DNA of 44,895 bases from Candidatus Cloacimonadota bacterium (GTDB lineage: Bacteria > Cloacimonadota > Cloacimonadia > JGIOTU-2): assembly GCA_034722995.1 (NCBI GenBank), contig JAYEOL010000048.1, forward strand, positions 1 to 44,895, read 5' to 3'. The notes under the pieces were generated by a model, which was not told the origin of the DNA, did not search any database, and worked only from the letters and a program-made list of their open reading frames with translations. The translations under genes were made by a program, and so were the position numbers. Below, piece by piece: positions 26,526-36,167 of this stretch. Position 1 is the first letter of the stretch; the number at the start of each line of letters is the position of its first letter.

Positions 26526-27165
26526 TCCAGTTGGTTTTCGTATAGGATATAATAAAAATTGGGAATCTATATGGTTTGCAAATACCAGAAAAGGTTATGT
26601 ATCACTTTTTTATGAGGATTTAAAAATTAAAAATTATTTAAATAAACGTTTGTCAGATGCTATGGTTGCTAAGATTGAAATCTTGCGAAAAAGTGATAAA
26701 ATAACTATTATAATTAATACTGCAAGACCTGGAATTGTTATAGGAAGAAAAGGTGTTGAAATTGAAAAGGTTAAACATGAATTGCTTACACTTCTTAATA
26801 TGTCCAGTCAAGATGATTATTCAAAATTAGCTATTGATGTTAAGGAAGTTAAAAGACCTGAGCTTAATGCCAGGCTAATTGGTATGGATATTGCCAGACA
26901 AATTGAGAATAGAATTTCGTATCGTAGAGCAATGAAAAGAGCAATTCAAAGAGCAATGGGTTCCGGAGCAGTCGGTATCAAAATTAAATGCAGTGGCCGT
27001 CTTTATGGTGCTGAGATTGCTCGGAAAGAAGAATATCACGCAGGTAGAAATCCTCTTCATACCCTAAGATCAGATATTGATTATGCCGTAAGTGAAGCCA
27101 TGACAAAATATGGTGTAATTGGTATCAAAGTATGGGTATGCAAAGGTGAGTTGATGAATAAATAA
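26509..27165 (+). CDS. rpsC: 30S ribosomal protein S3
   Basis: KH-domain protein at the mRNA entry channel with helicase-like function. I place the start at the TTG at 26509, six bases after a perfect AGGAGG, which gives the universal N terminus GQKTNPVGFRIGYNKNWES. An upstream ATG at 26473 would add twelve residues not seen in the family. The 218-residue protein has the KH motif VIGRKGVEIEKVK and the C-terminal domain GIKIKCSGRLYGAEIARKE. It overlaps rplV by 17 bases. Confidence 0.96.
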   Translation: MGQKTNPVGFRIGYNKNWESIWFANTRKGYVSLFYEDLKIKNYLNKRLSDAMVAKIEILRKSDKITIIINTARPGIVIGRKGVEIEKVKHELLTLLNMSSQDDYSKLAIDVKEVKRPELNARLIGMDIARQIENRISYRRAMKRAIQRAMGSGAVGIKIKCSGRLYGAEIARKEEYHAGRNPLHTLRSDIDYAVSEAMTKYGVIGIKVWVCKGELMNK

Positions 27166-27191
27166 GAAGTTTTATAGATAGGTGCTAAGAA

Positions 27192-27611
27192 ATGTTAATG
27201 CCAAAGAAAGTAAAACACAGAAAACAGCAGAGAGGTAAAAGACGCGGTAAAGCATATTCTGGTTCTACCCTTGAGTTTGGAGAATATGGTCTTATGAGCT
27301 TAGAAAATGCGTGGATAACCGCCCGTCAAATTGAAGCTGCTCGCGTTGCTGTAACTCATTTTATAAAACGAACCGGAAAAGTCTGGATAAGAATCTTTCC
27401 TGATAAACCCTGTACAGTAAAACCGGCTGAAACCAGAATGGGTAAAGGGAAAGGTGCTCCAGAATATTGGATTGCTGTTGTAAAACGCGGTAGAATTATT
27501 TTCGAAATTGAAGGTGTTAATTATAATATCGCTAAACGAGCTTTGACATTAGGTGGTCATAAACTACCTATGAAGACTAAATTCATTTCACGCGAAGAAA
27601 TAAGAGGTTAA
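27192..27611 (+). CDS. rplP: 50S ribosomal protein L16
   Basis: Central protuberance protein that shapes the A-site tRNA path. The 139 residues begin [20 protein letters not shown] and contain [29 protein letters not shown] and the loop [17 protein letters not shown], including the Arg of that loop which is hydroxylated in some bacteria. An AGGTG site lies before ATG. Confidence 0.98.
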   Translation: MLMPKKVKHRKQQRGKRRGKAYSGSTLEFGEYGLMSLENAWITARQIEAARVAVTHFIKRTGKVWIRIFPDKPCTVKPAETRMGKGKGAPEYWIAVVKRGRIIFEIEGVNYNIAKRALTLGGHKLPMKTKFISREEIRG

Positions 27612-27616
27612 GTTGT

Positions 27617-27820
27617 ATGAAACCAAATGAATTGAGAGAGATGAACTTATCTGAATTAAAGCTAAAGGAAAATGATCTTCTTGAGGAAATTTTTAATCTT
27701 CGCTTTCAAAAATCAATGAATCGTTTAGAAAATCCCATGAAAATCAAAGAAGTAAAAATAGATATAGCGCGTGTTAAGACTATAATAAAAGAGAAAGAAT
27801 TAGCTGCAAAGAAAATGTAG
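27617..27820 (+). CDS. rpmC: 50S ribosomal protein L29
   Basis: Small helical hairpin protein next to L23 at the tunnel exit. The 67 residues read as [21 protein letters not shown], then [33 protein letters not shown], the usual two-helix pattern. It starts six bases after rplP with a GAGG site at the end of that gene. Confidence 0.96.
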   Translation: MKPNELREMNLSELKLKENDLLEEIFNLRFQKSMNRLENPMKIKEVKIDIARVKTIIKEKELAAKKM

Positions 27821-27827
27821 GACGATT

Positions 27828-28094
27828 ATGGAAAAAGCTGAATTTAGAAAGAAAAAGCCGTCCAGAATAGGCATTGTTGTAAGCGATAAAATGGATAAGA
27901 CAATTGTTGTCAGAGTTGAACGACAATTTAAACATCCCCTTTACGGCAAATATATGAGACGACATAAAAAATTTAAAGTTCATGATAAAGATAATCAAGC
28001 AAAAATTGGAGATAAAGTAAAAATTGAGGAATATAGACCTGTTAGTAAAACGAAGCGATGGCGATTTGTAGAAATAATTGAGAAGAGGAAGTAG
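27828..28094 (+). CDS. rpsQ: 30S ribosomal protein S17
   Basis: OB-fold protein that binds 16S rRNA helices 7 and 11. The 88 residues include [44 protein letters not shown] and the C-terminal [19 protein letters not shown]. Last gene of the classical S10 operon; it is followed after 17 bases by rplN without a terminator. Confidence 0.98.
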   Translation: MEKAEFRKKKPSRIGIVVSDKMDKTIVVRVERQFKHPLYGKYMRRHKKFKVHDKDNQAKIGDKVKIEEYRPVSKTKRWRFVEIIEKRK

Positions 28095-28111
28095 ACAAAC
28101 AGGGAGTTCGT

Positions 28112-28480
28112 ATGATTCAACAAGAAACTGTTCTTAGAGTTGCAGATAATTCAGGAGCAAAGGTAGTAAGGTGTATAAAAGTTTTGGGTGGCTCCAAACG
28201 AAGATATGCAAGTCTTGGCGATATAATTGTTATGTCTGTTAAATCTGCAGTTCCACATACCGATATTAAAAAAGGGACTATACATAAAGGAGTTGTTGTC
28301 AGGACCAAACAAGCAGTTAGAAGAAACGATGGGACTTATATTCGCTTTGGTGATAATGCGGTTGTATTAATAGATGATTTGATGGAACCAAGAGGAACTC
28401 GTATTTTTGGACCTATTGCAAGAGAGCTCCGTGAAAGACATTTTATGAAAATCCTTTCACTTGCTCCTGAAGTCGTATAG
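28112..28480 (+). CDS. rplN: 50S ribosomal protein L14
   Basis: Large-subunit protein at the intersubunit face that contacts L19 and the silencing factor RsfS. The 122 residues begin [19 protein letters not shown] and include [29 protein letters not shown] and [28 protein letters not shown]. Start is an ATG after GGGAG. First gene of the spc set. Confidence 0.98.
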   Translation: MIQQETVLRVADNSGAKVVRCIKVLGGSKRRYASLGDIIVMSVKSAVPHTDIKKGTIHKGVVVRTKQAVRRNDGTYIRFGDNAVVLIDDLMEPRGTRIFGPIARELRERHFMKILSLAPEVV

Positions 28481-28489
28481 GAGATTTAT

Positions 28490-28798
28490 ATGAAAATTAA
28501 AAAAAATGATAAAGTAAGAGTTATTACTGGTGAATATAAAGGTGTTGAAGGATTGGTCTTGAAAGCATTTCCTAAAATTAATAAAGTTATTATTGAAAAA
28601 GTAAATTTTATTAAGAAACATCAGAGACCGACACAGCAAAATCAGTCTGGGGGAATAATTGAAATGGAGGCTCCAATACATATTTCTAATATTCAATTGA
28701 TCTGTCCCAAATGTGGTCAACCAACCAAACCAAGATTGAAAATTTTAGAAGATAAAAGTAGAGTTAGATATTGTGCTAAATGCGGTGATATGATTTAA
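28490..28798 (+). CDS. rplX: 50S ribosomal protein L24, zinc-ribbon form
   Basis: Early assembly protein near the tunnel exit. The 102 residues start with a KOW motif ([20 protein letters not shown]), continue with [16 protein letters not shown], and end in a C-terminal zinc ribbon with Cys72, Cys75, Cys95 and Cys98. This is the four-cysteine version of L24, known from many bacteria. ATG follows AGGAG. Confidence 0.97.
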   Translation: MKIKKNDKVRVITGEYKGVEGLVLKAFPKINKVIIEKVNFIKKHQRPTQQNQSGGIIEMEAPIHISNIQLICPKCGQPTKPRLKILEDKSRVRYCAKCGDMI

Positions 28799-28806
28799 AG
28801 GGTATA

Positions 28807-29349
28807 ATGAGCAGATTAAAAGAAAAGTATAAAACTAAGATTATAAAAGAGTTGATGAAGAGATTTGATTATAAAAATGTAATGCAAGTACCAAAAATTG
28901 AGAAGGTCTCAGTTAATATTGGTGTTGGTGAAGCAACTCAGAATAGGGCTTCGTTGGATAATGCAAGGAAAGAATTAGAAACTATTACAGGTCAACATGC
29001 TATTATTACTAAAGCAAAGAAGTCTATTTCAAATTTCAAATTGAGGACAGGAAATCCCATTGGAACAAAAACTACGCTTCGGGGCAAAAAAATGTATGAA
29101 TTCGTAGATAGACTTTTTAGTATAGTGATGCCAAGAATTAGAGATTTTAATGGAGTTTCCAGAAATGGATTTGATGGAAGAGGAAATTATACATTGGGTA
29201 TTAAAGAACAGATAGTCTTTCCAGAAATTGTCTTTGATAAAATTGATAAAATAAGAGGACTTAATATCACTTTCGTTACTACAGCAAAAACTGATGAAGA
29301 GGGACTTGAATTACTAAGTGCTCTTGGAATGCCCTTTGTGCGAAAATAA
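28807..29349 (+). CDS. rplE: 50S ribosomal protein L5
   Basis: 5S rRNA-binding protein of the central protuberance. The 180 residues contain [20 protein letters not shown], the loop [22 protein letters not shown] and the C-terminal [25 protein letters not shown]. Length and start are standard, nine bases after rplX with AAAGGG as ribosome site. Confidence 0.98.
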   Translation: MSRLKEKYKTKIIKELMKRFDYKNVMQVPKIEKVSVNIGVGEATQNRASLDNARKELETITGQHAIITKAKKSISNFKLRTGNPIGTKTTLRGKKMYEFVDRLFSIVMPRIRDFNGVSRNGFDGRGNYTLGIKEQIVFPEIVFDKIDKIRGLNITFVTTAKTDEEGLELLSALGMPFVRK

Positions 29350-29364
29350 AAAATAAGGAATTAT

Positions 29365-29550
29365 ATGGCTAAAAAATCTTTAGTAGTAAAAGCTAAAAGA
29401 AAACCAAAATTTAAAGTAAGAAAATACAATAGATGCGAATTGTGTGGCAGAGCCAGAGGATATATTAGAGATTTTGGTATTTGTAGATTATGTTTTAGAA
29501 AGCTCGCTTCACAAGGGAAAATTCCCGGCGTGAAAAAAGCAAGCTGGTAA
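29365..29550 (+). CDS. rpsN: 30S ribosomal protein S14, zinc form
   Basis: Small head protein of the 30S subunit. The 61-residue length and the four cysteines Cys24, Cys27, Cys40 and Cys43 mark the short zinc-binding type (as in Thermus and many Firmicutes) rather than the 100-residue zinc-free type. It starts [20 protein letters not shown] and ends [16 protein letters not shown] precedes ATG. Confidence 0.98.
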   Translation: MAKKSLVVKAKRKPKFKVRKYNRCELCGRARGYIRDFGICRLCFRKLASQGKIPGVKKASW

Positions 29551-29561
29551 ACGGAGGAATA

Positions 29562-29975
29562 ATGCCAACTACAGACCCTATTGCTGATATGCTTACTATT
29601 ATTAGAAATGGAATTCATGCAAAGAAGAAAACAGTAACTATGAATTTATCAAATATGAGAAAAGAAATAGCTCGTATACTTTTTGAAGAAAATTTTATAA
29701 GCAAATATACTTTACTTGATAAATCAGAAAAGACCAAAAGAAAATTTGATCAACTCAGAATTACTATTCGTTATACTGAAAATAAAGGACCTGTTATTAA
29801 AGAATTGAAAAGAGTTAGTAGACCAGGAAAAAGAGTATATGTTAATTCTAATAATATACCAGTTGTTTACAATCATCTTGGGATTGCCATATTATCAACG
29901 AACATCGGCGTAATTACTGATAGTGTTGCACGAAAAGAAAGAGTTGGTGGAGAATATCTTTGTAAAATTTGGTAG
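29562..29975 (+). CDS. rpsH: 30S ribosomal protein S8
   Basis: Primary 16S rRNA-binding protein of the platform and, in E. coli, repressor of the spc operon. The 137 residues begin PTTDPIADMLTIIRNGI and end GVITDSVARKERVGGEYLCKIW, with the conserved SxxGV(I)T-type region in the modified form STNIGVITD. ATG is preceded by GGAGG. Confidence 0.97.
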   Translation: MPTTDPIADMLTIIRNGIHAKKKTVTMNLSNMRKEIARILFEENFISKYTLLDKSEKTKRKFDQLRITIRYTENKGPVIKELKRVSRPGKRVYVNSNNIPVVYNHLGIAILSTNIGVITDSVARKERVGGEYLCKIW

Positions 29976-29986
29976 AAAGGGTTTAA

Positions 29987-30571
29987 ATGTCAAGAGTAGG
30001 AAAAGAACCAATAATTATTCCAGAGAATGTCAAAGTCAGTATACATAAAAATAAGGTTATTGTAACTGGAATCAAAGGAACACTTGAGCATATTTTAAAT
30101 GATGGAATATCAGCAAAGCTCATTGATAATACTATTGTTGTAAATAGAATTTCTGATGAGAAAAAATACAAAAGCTTACATGGTTTGAATCGTTCCTTGA
30201 TAAACAATATGGTTATCGGGGTTTCAAAAGGATATTTGAAAAAATTGATGATTGTTGGAACAGGTTATAAAGCTGTGATAAAAGGCAAATGGTTGGTTTT
30301 AAGTTTAGGTTTTTCTCATGATATTTATTTTGAAATTCCTGAAGGTATTGATGTAAGTTTGGAAAAAATCGGGCGAGCTGAAGCAAGTGTTATACCTGGA
30401 TTACAAGTTGTAATTGATTTAAATAGCCATGATAAAGAATTACTTGGTTCAGTAGCTGCAACTATAAGAGGTATCAGACCCCCTGAACCTTACAAAGGAA
30501 AAGGTATTAGATATGCTGAGGAACATGTAAGAAAGAAAGCAGGAAAAATTGCTGGTGGAGTAACTGGTTAA
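29987..30571 (+). CDS. rplF: 50S ribosomal protein L6
   Basis: Two-domain protein near the sarcin-ricin loop. The 194 residues begin SRVGKEPIIIPENVKVSI and end in the conserved IRPPEPYKGKGIRYAEEHVRKKAGK. About 14 residues longer than the usual L6, with extra residues around the domain junction and a short GKIAGGVTG tail. ATG follows AAAGGG. Confidence 0.97.
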   Translation: MSRVGKEPIIIPENVKVSIHKNKVIVTGIKGTLEHILNDGISAKLIDNTIVVNRISDEKKYKSLHGLNRSLINNMVIGVSKGYLKKLMIVGTGYKAVIKGKWLVLSLGFSHDIYFEIPEGIDVSLEKIGRAEASVIPGLQVVIDLNSHDKELLGSVAATIRGIRPPEPYKGKGIRYAEEHVRKKAGKIAGGVTG

Positions 30572-30580
30572 GGAGAATTT

Positions 30581-30958
30581 ATGATTAAAAAAAATATAGC
30601 TAAAAATAGATTGCTTAGATTCAGACGGAAAAAAGCCATAAGAAAAAAAATTTCTGGAACACCTGAAATCCCCCGTATTTCTGTGTATAGAAGCTTAAAG
30701 CACATCTATGCACAAGCTATTGATGACATAAATGGTAATACTTTAGTGTCTGCTTCTACCCTTCAACCAGAATTTAGAGCTCAAAAAAAGGGAGATATAA
30801 AACGTGTTGAAGAAGCATTTTTAACAGGAAGACTTCTGGCTAAGAAATGCTTAGAAAAAGGCATAAATCGCGTTTGTTTTGATAGAAATGGTTTTATATA
30901 TCATGGAAGAGTGAAAGCACTTGCAGATGGTGCTCGTAAGCAAGGATTAAGGTTCTAG
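30581..30958 (+). CDS. rplR: 50S ribosomal protein L18
   Basis: 5S rRNA-binding protein of the central protuberance. The 125 residues contain [29 protein letters not shown], the LVSAS(T) strand and the C-terminal [24 protein letters not shown]. Slightly longer N-terminal basic region than E. coli L18. AGGAG precedes ATG. Confidence 0.97.
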   Translation: MIKKNIAKNRLLRFRRKKAIRKKISGTPEIPRISVYRSLKHIYAQAIDDINGNTLVSASTLQPEFRAQKKGDIKRVEEAFLTGRLLAKKCLEKGINRVCFDRNGFIYHGRVKALADGARKQGLRF

Positions 30959-30966
30959 GAGAATAT

Positions 30967-31473
30967 ATGCACAAGCCAATGGATGATGAGAAAGAAGGAT
31001 TAGTTTTTGAAAAAGTGGTGGGCACTAATCGTGTGTCTAAAGTAGTAAAAGGTGGAAGACACTTTAGCTTTAATGCAACTGTTGTGATTGGCGATAAAAA
31101 TGGGACTGTTGGTGTTGGAATGGGTAAAGCAAATGAGGTTATTCCGGCAATTAACAAAGCAAAAGAAATCGCAAAGAAAAGTACATTCAAGGTCCCGGTT
31201 AGAAATGGGACTATTCCTCATTCTATTACTGGCAAGTATTGCGGAAGCAAAGTTCTTCTAAAACCAGCAGCGCCAGGCACAGGAGTTATTGCGGGTGGAC
31301 CTGTTAGAGCGATTTTAGAAGCAACAGGTGTTGAAAATGTACTTACAAAATCTTTGGGCTCACACACTACACATAATTTGGTTAAAGCAACAGTGGTCGC
31401 ATTGAAATCTCTCCGCTCACACGAAGAGGTTGCTAAATTAAGAAATAAATCAATAGCTGAACTGTTAGCTTAA
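30967..31473 (+). CDS. rpsE: 30S ribosomal protein S5
   Basis: Protein at the mRNA entry channel involved in accuracy. The 168 residues hold [30 protein letters not shown] with the basic hairpin, [13 protein letters not shown], and the C-terminal [30 protein letters not shown] lies before ATG. A 39-base AT-rich gap leads to rpmD. Confidence 0.98.
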   Translation: MHKPMDDEKEGLVFEKVVGTNRVSKVVKGGRHFSFNATVVIGDKNGTVGVGMGKANEVIPAINKAKEIAKKSTFKVPVRNGTIPHSITGKYCGSKVLLKPAAPGTGVIAGGPVRAILEATGVENVLTKSLGSHTTHNLVKATVVALKSLRSHEEVAKLRNKSIAELLA

Positions 31474-31512
31474 CACATTTATTAATAAAAATAAATATTT
31501 TAATAGGATAAG

Positions 31513-31695
31513 ATGAAACTGAAAATTACCCAGATAAAAAGTCAAATCGGACAGAAGTTAAATCAAAAAGAAACTTTAAAAGCGTTAGGTATTCGTAAAA
31601 TGAATCAGACTGTTATCCATAAAGATATTCCTGAGATAAGAGGAATGATTAATACTGTTAGCCATTTGGTTAAGGTGGAAAAAATTAAGAGGTAG
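31513..31695 (+). CDS. rpmD: 50S ribosomal protein L30
   Basis: Small large-subunit protein, 60 residues, beginning KLKITQIKSQIGQKLNQKETLKALG and ending MINTVSHLVKVEKI, the classic L30 pattern. Some bacterial lineages lack it; here it is kept in the canonical place between S5 and L15. AGGAT precedes ATG. Confidence 0.96.
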   Translation: MKLKITQIKSQIGQKLNQKETLKALGIRKMNQTVIHKDIPEIRGMINTVSHLVKVEKIKR

Positions 31696-31702
31696 ACTTA
31701 AG

Positions 31703-32155
31703 ATGAAATTGAATGAATTAAAAATTCCTGCAAATTCAAAGCATAAACGCAAACGACTCGGGAAAGGCAATGGTAGCGGATATGGTAAGACAGCCGGTCG
31801 TGGGATGAATGGGCAGAAATGTCGCAGCGGCGCCGGTATCCCCAATTGGTTTGAAGGTGGACAGATGCCTATACATCGCAGATTGCCGGGTAAAGGCTTT
31901 ACTAATATATTTAAGAAAAAGAATAGAATTGTCTCTCTTAATAGATTAGCAAGAGTGGAAGAAAATATTATTGATATTCCCTTGATGGAAAAACTCGGAC
32001 TTATTGAAAATCCAAAATATAAAAAATTTCCAGTTAAAGTTTTAGCTAATCATGAAAATAAATTTGATAGGAAAAAAATTATAAAAGCCAACAAATTTAG
32101 TGAAAAGGCTGTTGAATTAGTTGAAAAAATTGGCGGGAAAGCAGAGGTTGTATAA
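31703..32155 (+). CDS. rplO: 50S ribosomal protein L15
   Basis: Late-assembly large-subunit protein. The 150 residues have the glycine-rich N-terminal extension KHKRKRLGKGNGSGYGKTAGRG, then GGQMPIHRRLPGKGF and a C-terminal globular domain ending EKIGGKAEVV. secY begins at the very next base after the stop, so translation is probably coupled. Confidence 0.97.
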   Translation: MKLNELKIPANSKHKRKRLGKGNGSGYGKTAGRGMNGQKCRSGAGIPNWFEGGQMPIHRRLPGKGFTNIFKKKNRIVSLNRLARVEENIIDIPLMEKLGLIENPKYKKFPVKVLANHENKFDRKKIIKANKFSEKAVELVEKIGGKAEVV

Positions 32156-33469
32156 GTGTTAAAATCCATAGTTAATGTATTCAAGGTTCCGGAATTAAAG
32201 AAAAAAATTCTATTCACACTTGGAATTCTAATTGTATATCGTTTAGGCGGGCATATACCCACACCCGGGATTAATACTGCTGCTATTGGTGAATTTTTCG
32301 CACAAAGTTCAAATACACTTTTCGGAATGTATGATTTATTTGTGGGTGGAAATTTAAGCAAAGCAACAATTTTTGCCTTAGGAATTATGCCTTATATTAC
32401 ATCTTCAATTGTTATGCAGTTGTTAGGTGCAATTATACCATTTTTTGAAAAACTTAGAAAACAGGGTGCTGAAGGTCAGAAAAAAATAACACAATATACA
32501 CGATATGGAACTGTTCTAATAGGAACTTTTAATGCTTTGGGAATTACTGTTTTCCTTGAGAGTATACCTCCAACATCTTTAGGACCAGTTGTTCAATATC
32601 CCGGTTTTATGTTTAAATTTATTACTATTATTACATTTGTTGCTGGTACTATATTCATTATGTGGTTAGGCGAGCAGATTACAGAAAAGGGAATCGGGAA
32701 TGGCATTTCCTTAATAATATTTATAGGTATTATTGCGAGATATCCAAATGGTTTTCTTAATATGGGTAATATGGTTGCAAGTGGTACAATGAGCATAATG
32801 CTTGCAGTCTTAATATTAATCATTATGGTTGTTGTTACGGCAGCGGTGATTGTTATTACAGAAGCTATGCGAAAAATTCCCGTTCAATATGCCAAAAGAG
32901 TTATTGGTAGAAAAATCTATGGTGGCCAAAGCACTCACATTCCCTTAAGAGTGAACTCAGCAGGAGTTATTCCAATCATTTTTGCTCAGTCAGTTCTTAT
33001 GTTTCCACAAACTATCACTACATTTTTTAAAGGTAGTGAATTTATGCATACTATATCTAATTGGCTTTCTCCTGGAGCCTTTCTTTATACTTTTTTGTAT
33101 GTGATATTAATAATTTTCTTCGCTTATTTTTATACCGCAATTGTTCTTAATCCAGTTGAAATTGCAGATAATATGAAAAAATATGGTGGTTTTATTCCAG
33201 GTAGAAAACCCGGCAAGAAGACAGCAGAATACATTAATAGTGTTATTACACGAATTACTCTTCCAGGTGCACTATTTTTTGCAATCATTGCTGTTATGCC
33301 AACCTTCTTGATGACCTATGCAAGAGTTCCCTTTTATTTTGGTGGAACGGGATTAATCATTATCGTTGGTGTTGCATTAGATACCCTGCAACAAATTGAA
33401 TCTCATCTTGTAATGAGACATTATGATGGATTTATGAAAAAAGGGAAATTAAGAGGTAGAAGAAGATGA
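32156..33469 (+). CDS. secY: Protein translocase subunit SecY
   Basis: Channel-forming subunit of the Sec translocon. The 437-residue protein begins near FKVPELKKKILFTLGILIVYRLGGHIPTPGI, shows PYITSSIVMQLL, and has ten predicted membrane helices. The cytoplasmic loops include KRVIGRKIYGGQSTHIPLRVN and the C-terminal MRHYDGFMKKGKLRGRRR. The start is GTG directly after the rplO stop, with AGAGG inside rplO. Its stop overlaps adk by four bases (ATGA). SecE, SecD and SecF are also in this window. Confidence 0.98.
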   Translation: MLKSIVNVFKVPELKKKILFTLGILIVYRLGGHIPTPGINTAAIGEFFAQSSNTLFGMYDLFVGGNLSKATIFALGIMPYITSSIVMQLLGAIIPFFEKLRKQGAEGQKKITQYTRYGTVLIGTFNALGITVFLESIPPTSLGPVVQYPGFMFKFITIITFVAGTIFIMWLGEQITEKGIGNGISLIIFIGIIARYPNGFLNMGNMVASGTMSIMLAVLILIIMVVVTAAVIVITEAMRKIPVQYAKRVIGRKIYGGQSTHIPLRVNSAGVIPIIFAQSVLMFPQTITTFFKGSEFMHTISNWLSPGAFLYTFLYVILIIFFAYFYTAIVLNPVEIADNMKKYGGFIPGRKPGKKTAEYINSVITRITLPGALFFAIIAVMPTFLMTYARVPFYFGGTGLIIIVGVALDTLQQIESHLVMRHYDGFMKKGKLRGRRR

Positions 33470-34173
33470 CAGGTAAGGGAAAATTGATTATCATATTGTT
33501 AGGACCTCCCGGAGCAGGAAAAGGAACTCAGGCTAAGTTAGTTGAAAATAAGTATAATATTCCTCATATATCAACAGGTGATATTTTACGAGATGCAATT
33601 GATAAAAATTCCAAACTGGGTAAGAAGGCAGATGTTTATATGCATAAAGGCGAGTTAGTTCCGGATAATATTATTTTAGATTTAGTTGAAAAACGAGTAA
33701 CTCAGTCTGATTGTGAAAATGGGGCCTTATTTGACGGATTTCCAAGAAATGTTAAACAAGCAACAATGTTTCAAAATATGAAATATGTTAAGAATTCAGA
33801 ATCATTTTATGTCATCTTAATTGATATCCCGGATAAAGAAGCAATAAAAAGATTGTCTAATCGGAGATATTGCCCTAAATGCAAAAGTATATACAATTTG
33901 ATTCATAAAGTTCCTAAAAAAAAGAACGATGGAACATACTTTTGCGATAACTGTGGAACCAAATTGATTATTCGGGATGATGATAAGGTTGAAACAATAA
34001 AAAGTAGATTAGAAGTGTATCACGAGTCGGTCAAACCTATGATTGATTTTTATAAAAAACATTGTGTAGTACATATTATTGAAGATGCTATGTTCCAAAA
34101 TGATGTTTTCCATAAGATAACAAAAATAATTGAAGAAGAATCGGAATATGAGCCTACAGCGGGTCATAAGTAG
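33466..34173 (+). CDS. adk: Adenylate kinase, zinc-LID type
   Basis: Converts ATP plus AMP to two ADP in the cytoplasm. The P-loop GPPGAGKGT is at residues 13-21, STGDILRDAI follows, then DGFPRN. The LID domain is the long form and carries a four-cysteine zinc site (Cys136, Cys139, Cys160, Cys163). The 235 residues include a short tail, YEPTAGHK, encoded by the first copy of a 30-base tandem repeat, so the stop codon lies inside that repeat. ATG overlaps the secY stop. Confidence 0.97.
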   Translation: MTGKGKLIIILLGPPGAGKGTQAKLVENKYNIPHISTGDILRDAIDKNSKLGKKADVYMHKGELVPDNIILDLVEKRVTQSDCENGALFDGFPRNVKQATMFQNMKYVKNSESFYVILIDIPDKEAIKRLSNRRYCPKCKSIYNLIHKVPKKKNDGTYFCDNCGTKLIIRDDDKVETIKSRLEVYHESVKPMIDFYKKHCVVHIIEDAMFQNDVFHKITKIIEEESEYEPTAGHK

Positions 34174-34210
34174 TCATTTGCTCCTACAGAGCGTCATAAA
34201 TAGTCATAAT
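34151..34210. repeat. 30-base tandem duplication at the adk stop
   Basis: Two copies with period 30: the words CCTACAG (34153 and 34183), GTCATAA (34163 and 34193) and TAGTCAT (34171 and 34201) recur at exactly 30 bases. The first copy encodes the last residues and stop of adk; the second is non-coding and lies before map. The map gene has no obvious ribosome site after it. Confidence 0.75.
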
Positions 34211-34230
34211 GACAGCGTAATGTTTGAAAA

Positions 34231-34998
34231 ATGATTTCAATAAAAAATAAAGCTGAAATTGAATTAATGCGTGAAAGTAACAGAATAGTTGCTGAAGTGC
34301 TCTATCAATTAGCTAAAATGATGAAACCCGGTATAAGCACATGGGAATTAAACGAAAAAGCGGAAGAAATAATTGCAAGAAATTCTGCAGAAGCTGCTTT
34401 CAAGGGTTATCAAATGGATGGATTGAATCCTTATCCATTCTCTATATGTGCCTCAATAAATAATGAGATTGTTCACGGATATTCATCAAAAGATAAAATT
34501 CTGCATGACGGCGATATTATTGGAATTGATGTTGGTGCGAAAAAAAATGGCTTTTACGGTGATGGTGCAAGAACATTTGCAGTTGGAAATATCAATGAAA
34601 AGAATAGAAAATTGCTTAAAACAACTGAATTGGCATTAAAAAGAGCAATTGAGCAATGTAAAGTTGGAAGTAGAATTGGAGACATTTCATCAGTAATTGA
34701 GCAAACAGCAAAACAGAATGGCTTTTATGTTGCAGACGGATTGACAGGACATGGTGTTGGAAGAGAATTACATGAAGACCCTATTGTTCCAAATATCGGT
34801 AAAAGTGGTAGGGGACCGAGATTGGTTGAAGGTATGACTATTGCTATTGAGCCAATGTTTAATATTGGTACATCCAGAACTGTTGAAAAAGAATGGGTAT
34901 TTTTTACTGCTGATAATTCTAACTCTGCACATTTTGAAAATACAGTTTTAATTAAAAAAGAAGGTCCAGAAATTTTGACCTTATTGAAGAGAGATTAA
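34231..34998 (+). CDS. map: Methionine aminopeptidase, type I
   Basis: Removes the N-terminal Met from new proteins using two metal ions. The 255 residues are a type Ia enzyme without an N-terminal zinc extension. Metal ligands are visible in [20 protein letters not shown] (two Asp), the His in [13 protein letters not shown], the Glu in IAIEPMFN and the Glu in [10 protein letters not shown]. The last motif has Asn where HFEHT is common; the metal-binding Glu is kept. No strong Shine-Dalgarno sequence. The stop overlaps infA by one base. Confidence 0.96.
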   Translation: MISIKNKAEIELMRESNRIVAEVLYQLAKMMKPGISTWELNEKAEEIIARNSAEAAFKGYQMDGLNPYPFSICASINNEIVHGYSSKDKILHDGDIIGIDVGAKKNGFYGDGARTFAVGNINEKNRKLLKTTELALKRAIEQCKVGSRIGDISSVIEQTAKQNGFYVADGLTGHGVGRELHEDPIVPNIGKSGRGPRLVEGMTIAIEPMFNIGTSRTVEKEWVFFTADNSNSAHFENTVLIKKEGPEILTLLKRD

Positions 34999-35216
34999 TG
35001 GCAAAGTCAGGTGTTATTGAGGTTGATGGTGTTGTAAGAGAAGCTTTGCCAGGCACAAAATTTATTGTTGAATTAGAAAATGGTCATCAAGTTTTGGCAC
35101 ATATCTCTGGAAAGATGAGAATGCATTATATCCGTATATTAGTTGGTGACAAAGTAAAATTAGAACTATCACCGTATGATCTGGATAAAGGACGGATTGT
35201 GTATAGGTATAAATAA
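34998..35216 (+). CDS. infA: Translation initiation factor IF-1
   Basis: OB-fold factor that binds the ribosomal A site during initiation. The 72 residues ([69 protein letters not shown] read in parts) are standard in length and content. The start overlaps the map stop (TAATG), so re-initiation is likely. Followed by rpmJ after 24 bases. Confidence 0.98.
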   Translation: MAKSGVIEVDGVVREALPGTKFIVELENGHQVLAHISGKMRMHYIRILVGDKVKLELSPYDLDKGRIVYRYK

Positions 35217-35240
35217 ATATATTTTTTGCTGGAGAAATTA

Positions 35241-35354
35241 ATGAAAGTACGAGCATCAGTTAAGAAACTATGTAAGAATTGTAAAATAGTGAAAAGAAAA
35301 GGCACTATTTATGTGATTTGTTCAAATCCGAAACATAAACAAAGACAAGGTTGA
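35241..35354 (+). CDS. rpmJ: 50S ribosomal protein L36, zinc form
   Basis: Very short gene of 37 codons between infA and rpsM, its usual place. The product begins [15 protein letters not shown] and binds zinc through Cys11, Cys14, Cys27 and His32. GGAG precedes the ATG with an ideal gap. This marks the start of the alpha operon set. Confidence 0.97.
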   Translation: MKVRASVKKLCKNCKIVKRKGTIYVICSNPKHKQRQG

Positions 35355-35370
35355 AAATAGGAGGACTGAT

Positions 35371-35736
35371 TTGGCTAGAATTGTAGGCGTAGATTTACCT
35401 AATAAAAAAAGAATAGATATCGGTTTGACTTATATTTTTGGTTTAGGTAGGTCATTGGCAAAAAAGATTTTAGATCAGGCAAAGATCGATAAAAATAAGA
35501 GAGTTAAAGATTTGACCGACAAAGAGATAATTTTGTTAAGGGATATAATTCGTAATGATTATGTTATTGAAGGTGACTTGAGGAAAGAGGCATCAATGAA
35601 TATTAAAAGATTGATGGAGATTGGTTGTTATAGAGGATTGCGTCATAGAACAGGTATGCCCTGCAGAGGGCAAAGCACACATTCTAATGCAAGAACCAAA
35701 AAAGGTCCCAGATCTGGAAGGATTGTTAGAAAATAA
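35371..35736 (+). CDS. rpsM: 30S ribosomal protein S13
   Basis: Head protein that bridges to the 50S subunit and contacts P-site tRNA. The 121 residues begin [25 protein letters not shown] and end [24 protein letters not shown], with the usual basic tail. The start is TTG, but it follows a strong AGGAGG site and gives the exact family N terminus. Confidence 0.97.
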   Translation: MARIVGVDLPNKKRIDIGLTYIFGLGRSLAKKILDQAKIDKNKRVKDLTDKEIILLRDIIRNDYVIEGDLRKEASMNIKRLMEIGCYRGLRHRTGMPCRGQSTHSNARTKKGPRSGRIVRK

Positions 35737-35754
35737 TAATATTAGGAGCACCTT

Positions 35755-36156
35755 ATGGCTGTAAAGAAAAAGGCGGGTAAAATCATTAGAAAGAAGAAAA
35801 CAAAGCTTCATGAATCAGAAGGTATTGTTTACATAAAAGCATCTTTTAATAATACTATTATAACCATTACAGATTTGAAGGGTAATGTTATTGCGTGGTC
35901 AAGCTGTGGTAAAATTGGGTATAAAGGTTCAAAGAAAAGCACCTCCTATGCGGCGCAACAGTCCGCTAAAGATGTTGCAAATACTATTACAAATATGGGT
36001 CTTAAAAGAGTTCAAGTTAAAGTTAGCGGGCCTGGTTCAGGGAGGGATTCAGCAGTCCGAGCTTTGCAGTCTCAAGGTTTGAGGATTTTATCTATTATAG
36101 ATACAACGCCGATTCCTCATAATGGCTGCAGACCTCCCAAGAGAAGAAGAATTTAA
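35755..36156 (+). CDS. rpsK: 30S ribosomal protein S11
   Basis: Platform protein near the mRNA exit site. The 133 residues include [46 protein letters not shown] (family block), [17 protein letters not shown] and the C-terminal [18 protein letters not shown]. The NG in the last block is the usual isoaspartate site. An AGGAG site precedes ATG. Confidence 0.98.
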   Translation: MAVKKKAGKIIRKKKTKLHESEGIVYIKASFNNTIITITDLKGNVIAWSSCGKIGYKGSKKSTSYAAQQSAKDVANTITNMGLKRVQVKVSGPGSGRDSAVRALQSQGLRILSIIDTTPIPHNGCRPPKRRRI

Positions 36157-36167
36157 GAGGTTATCTA

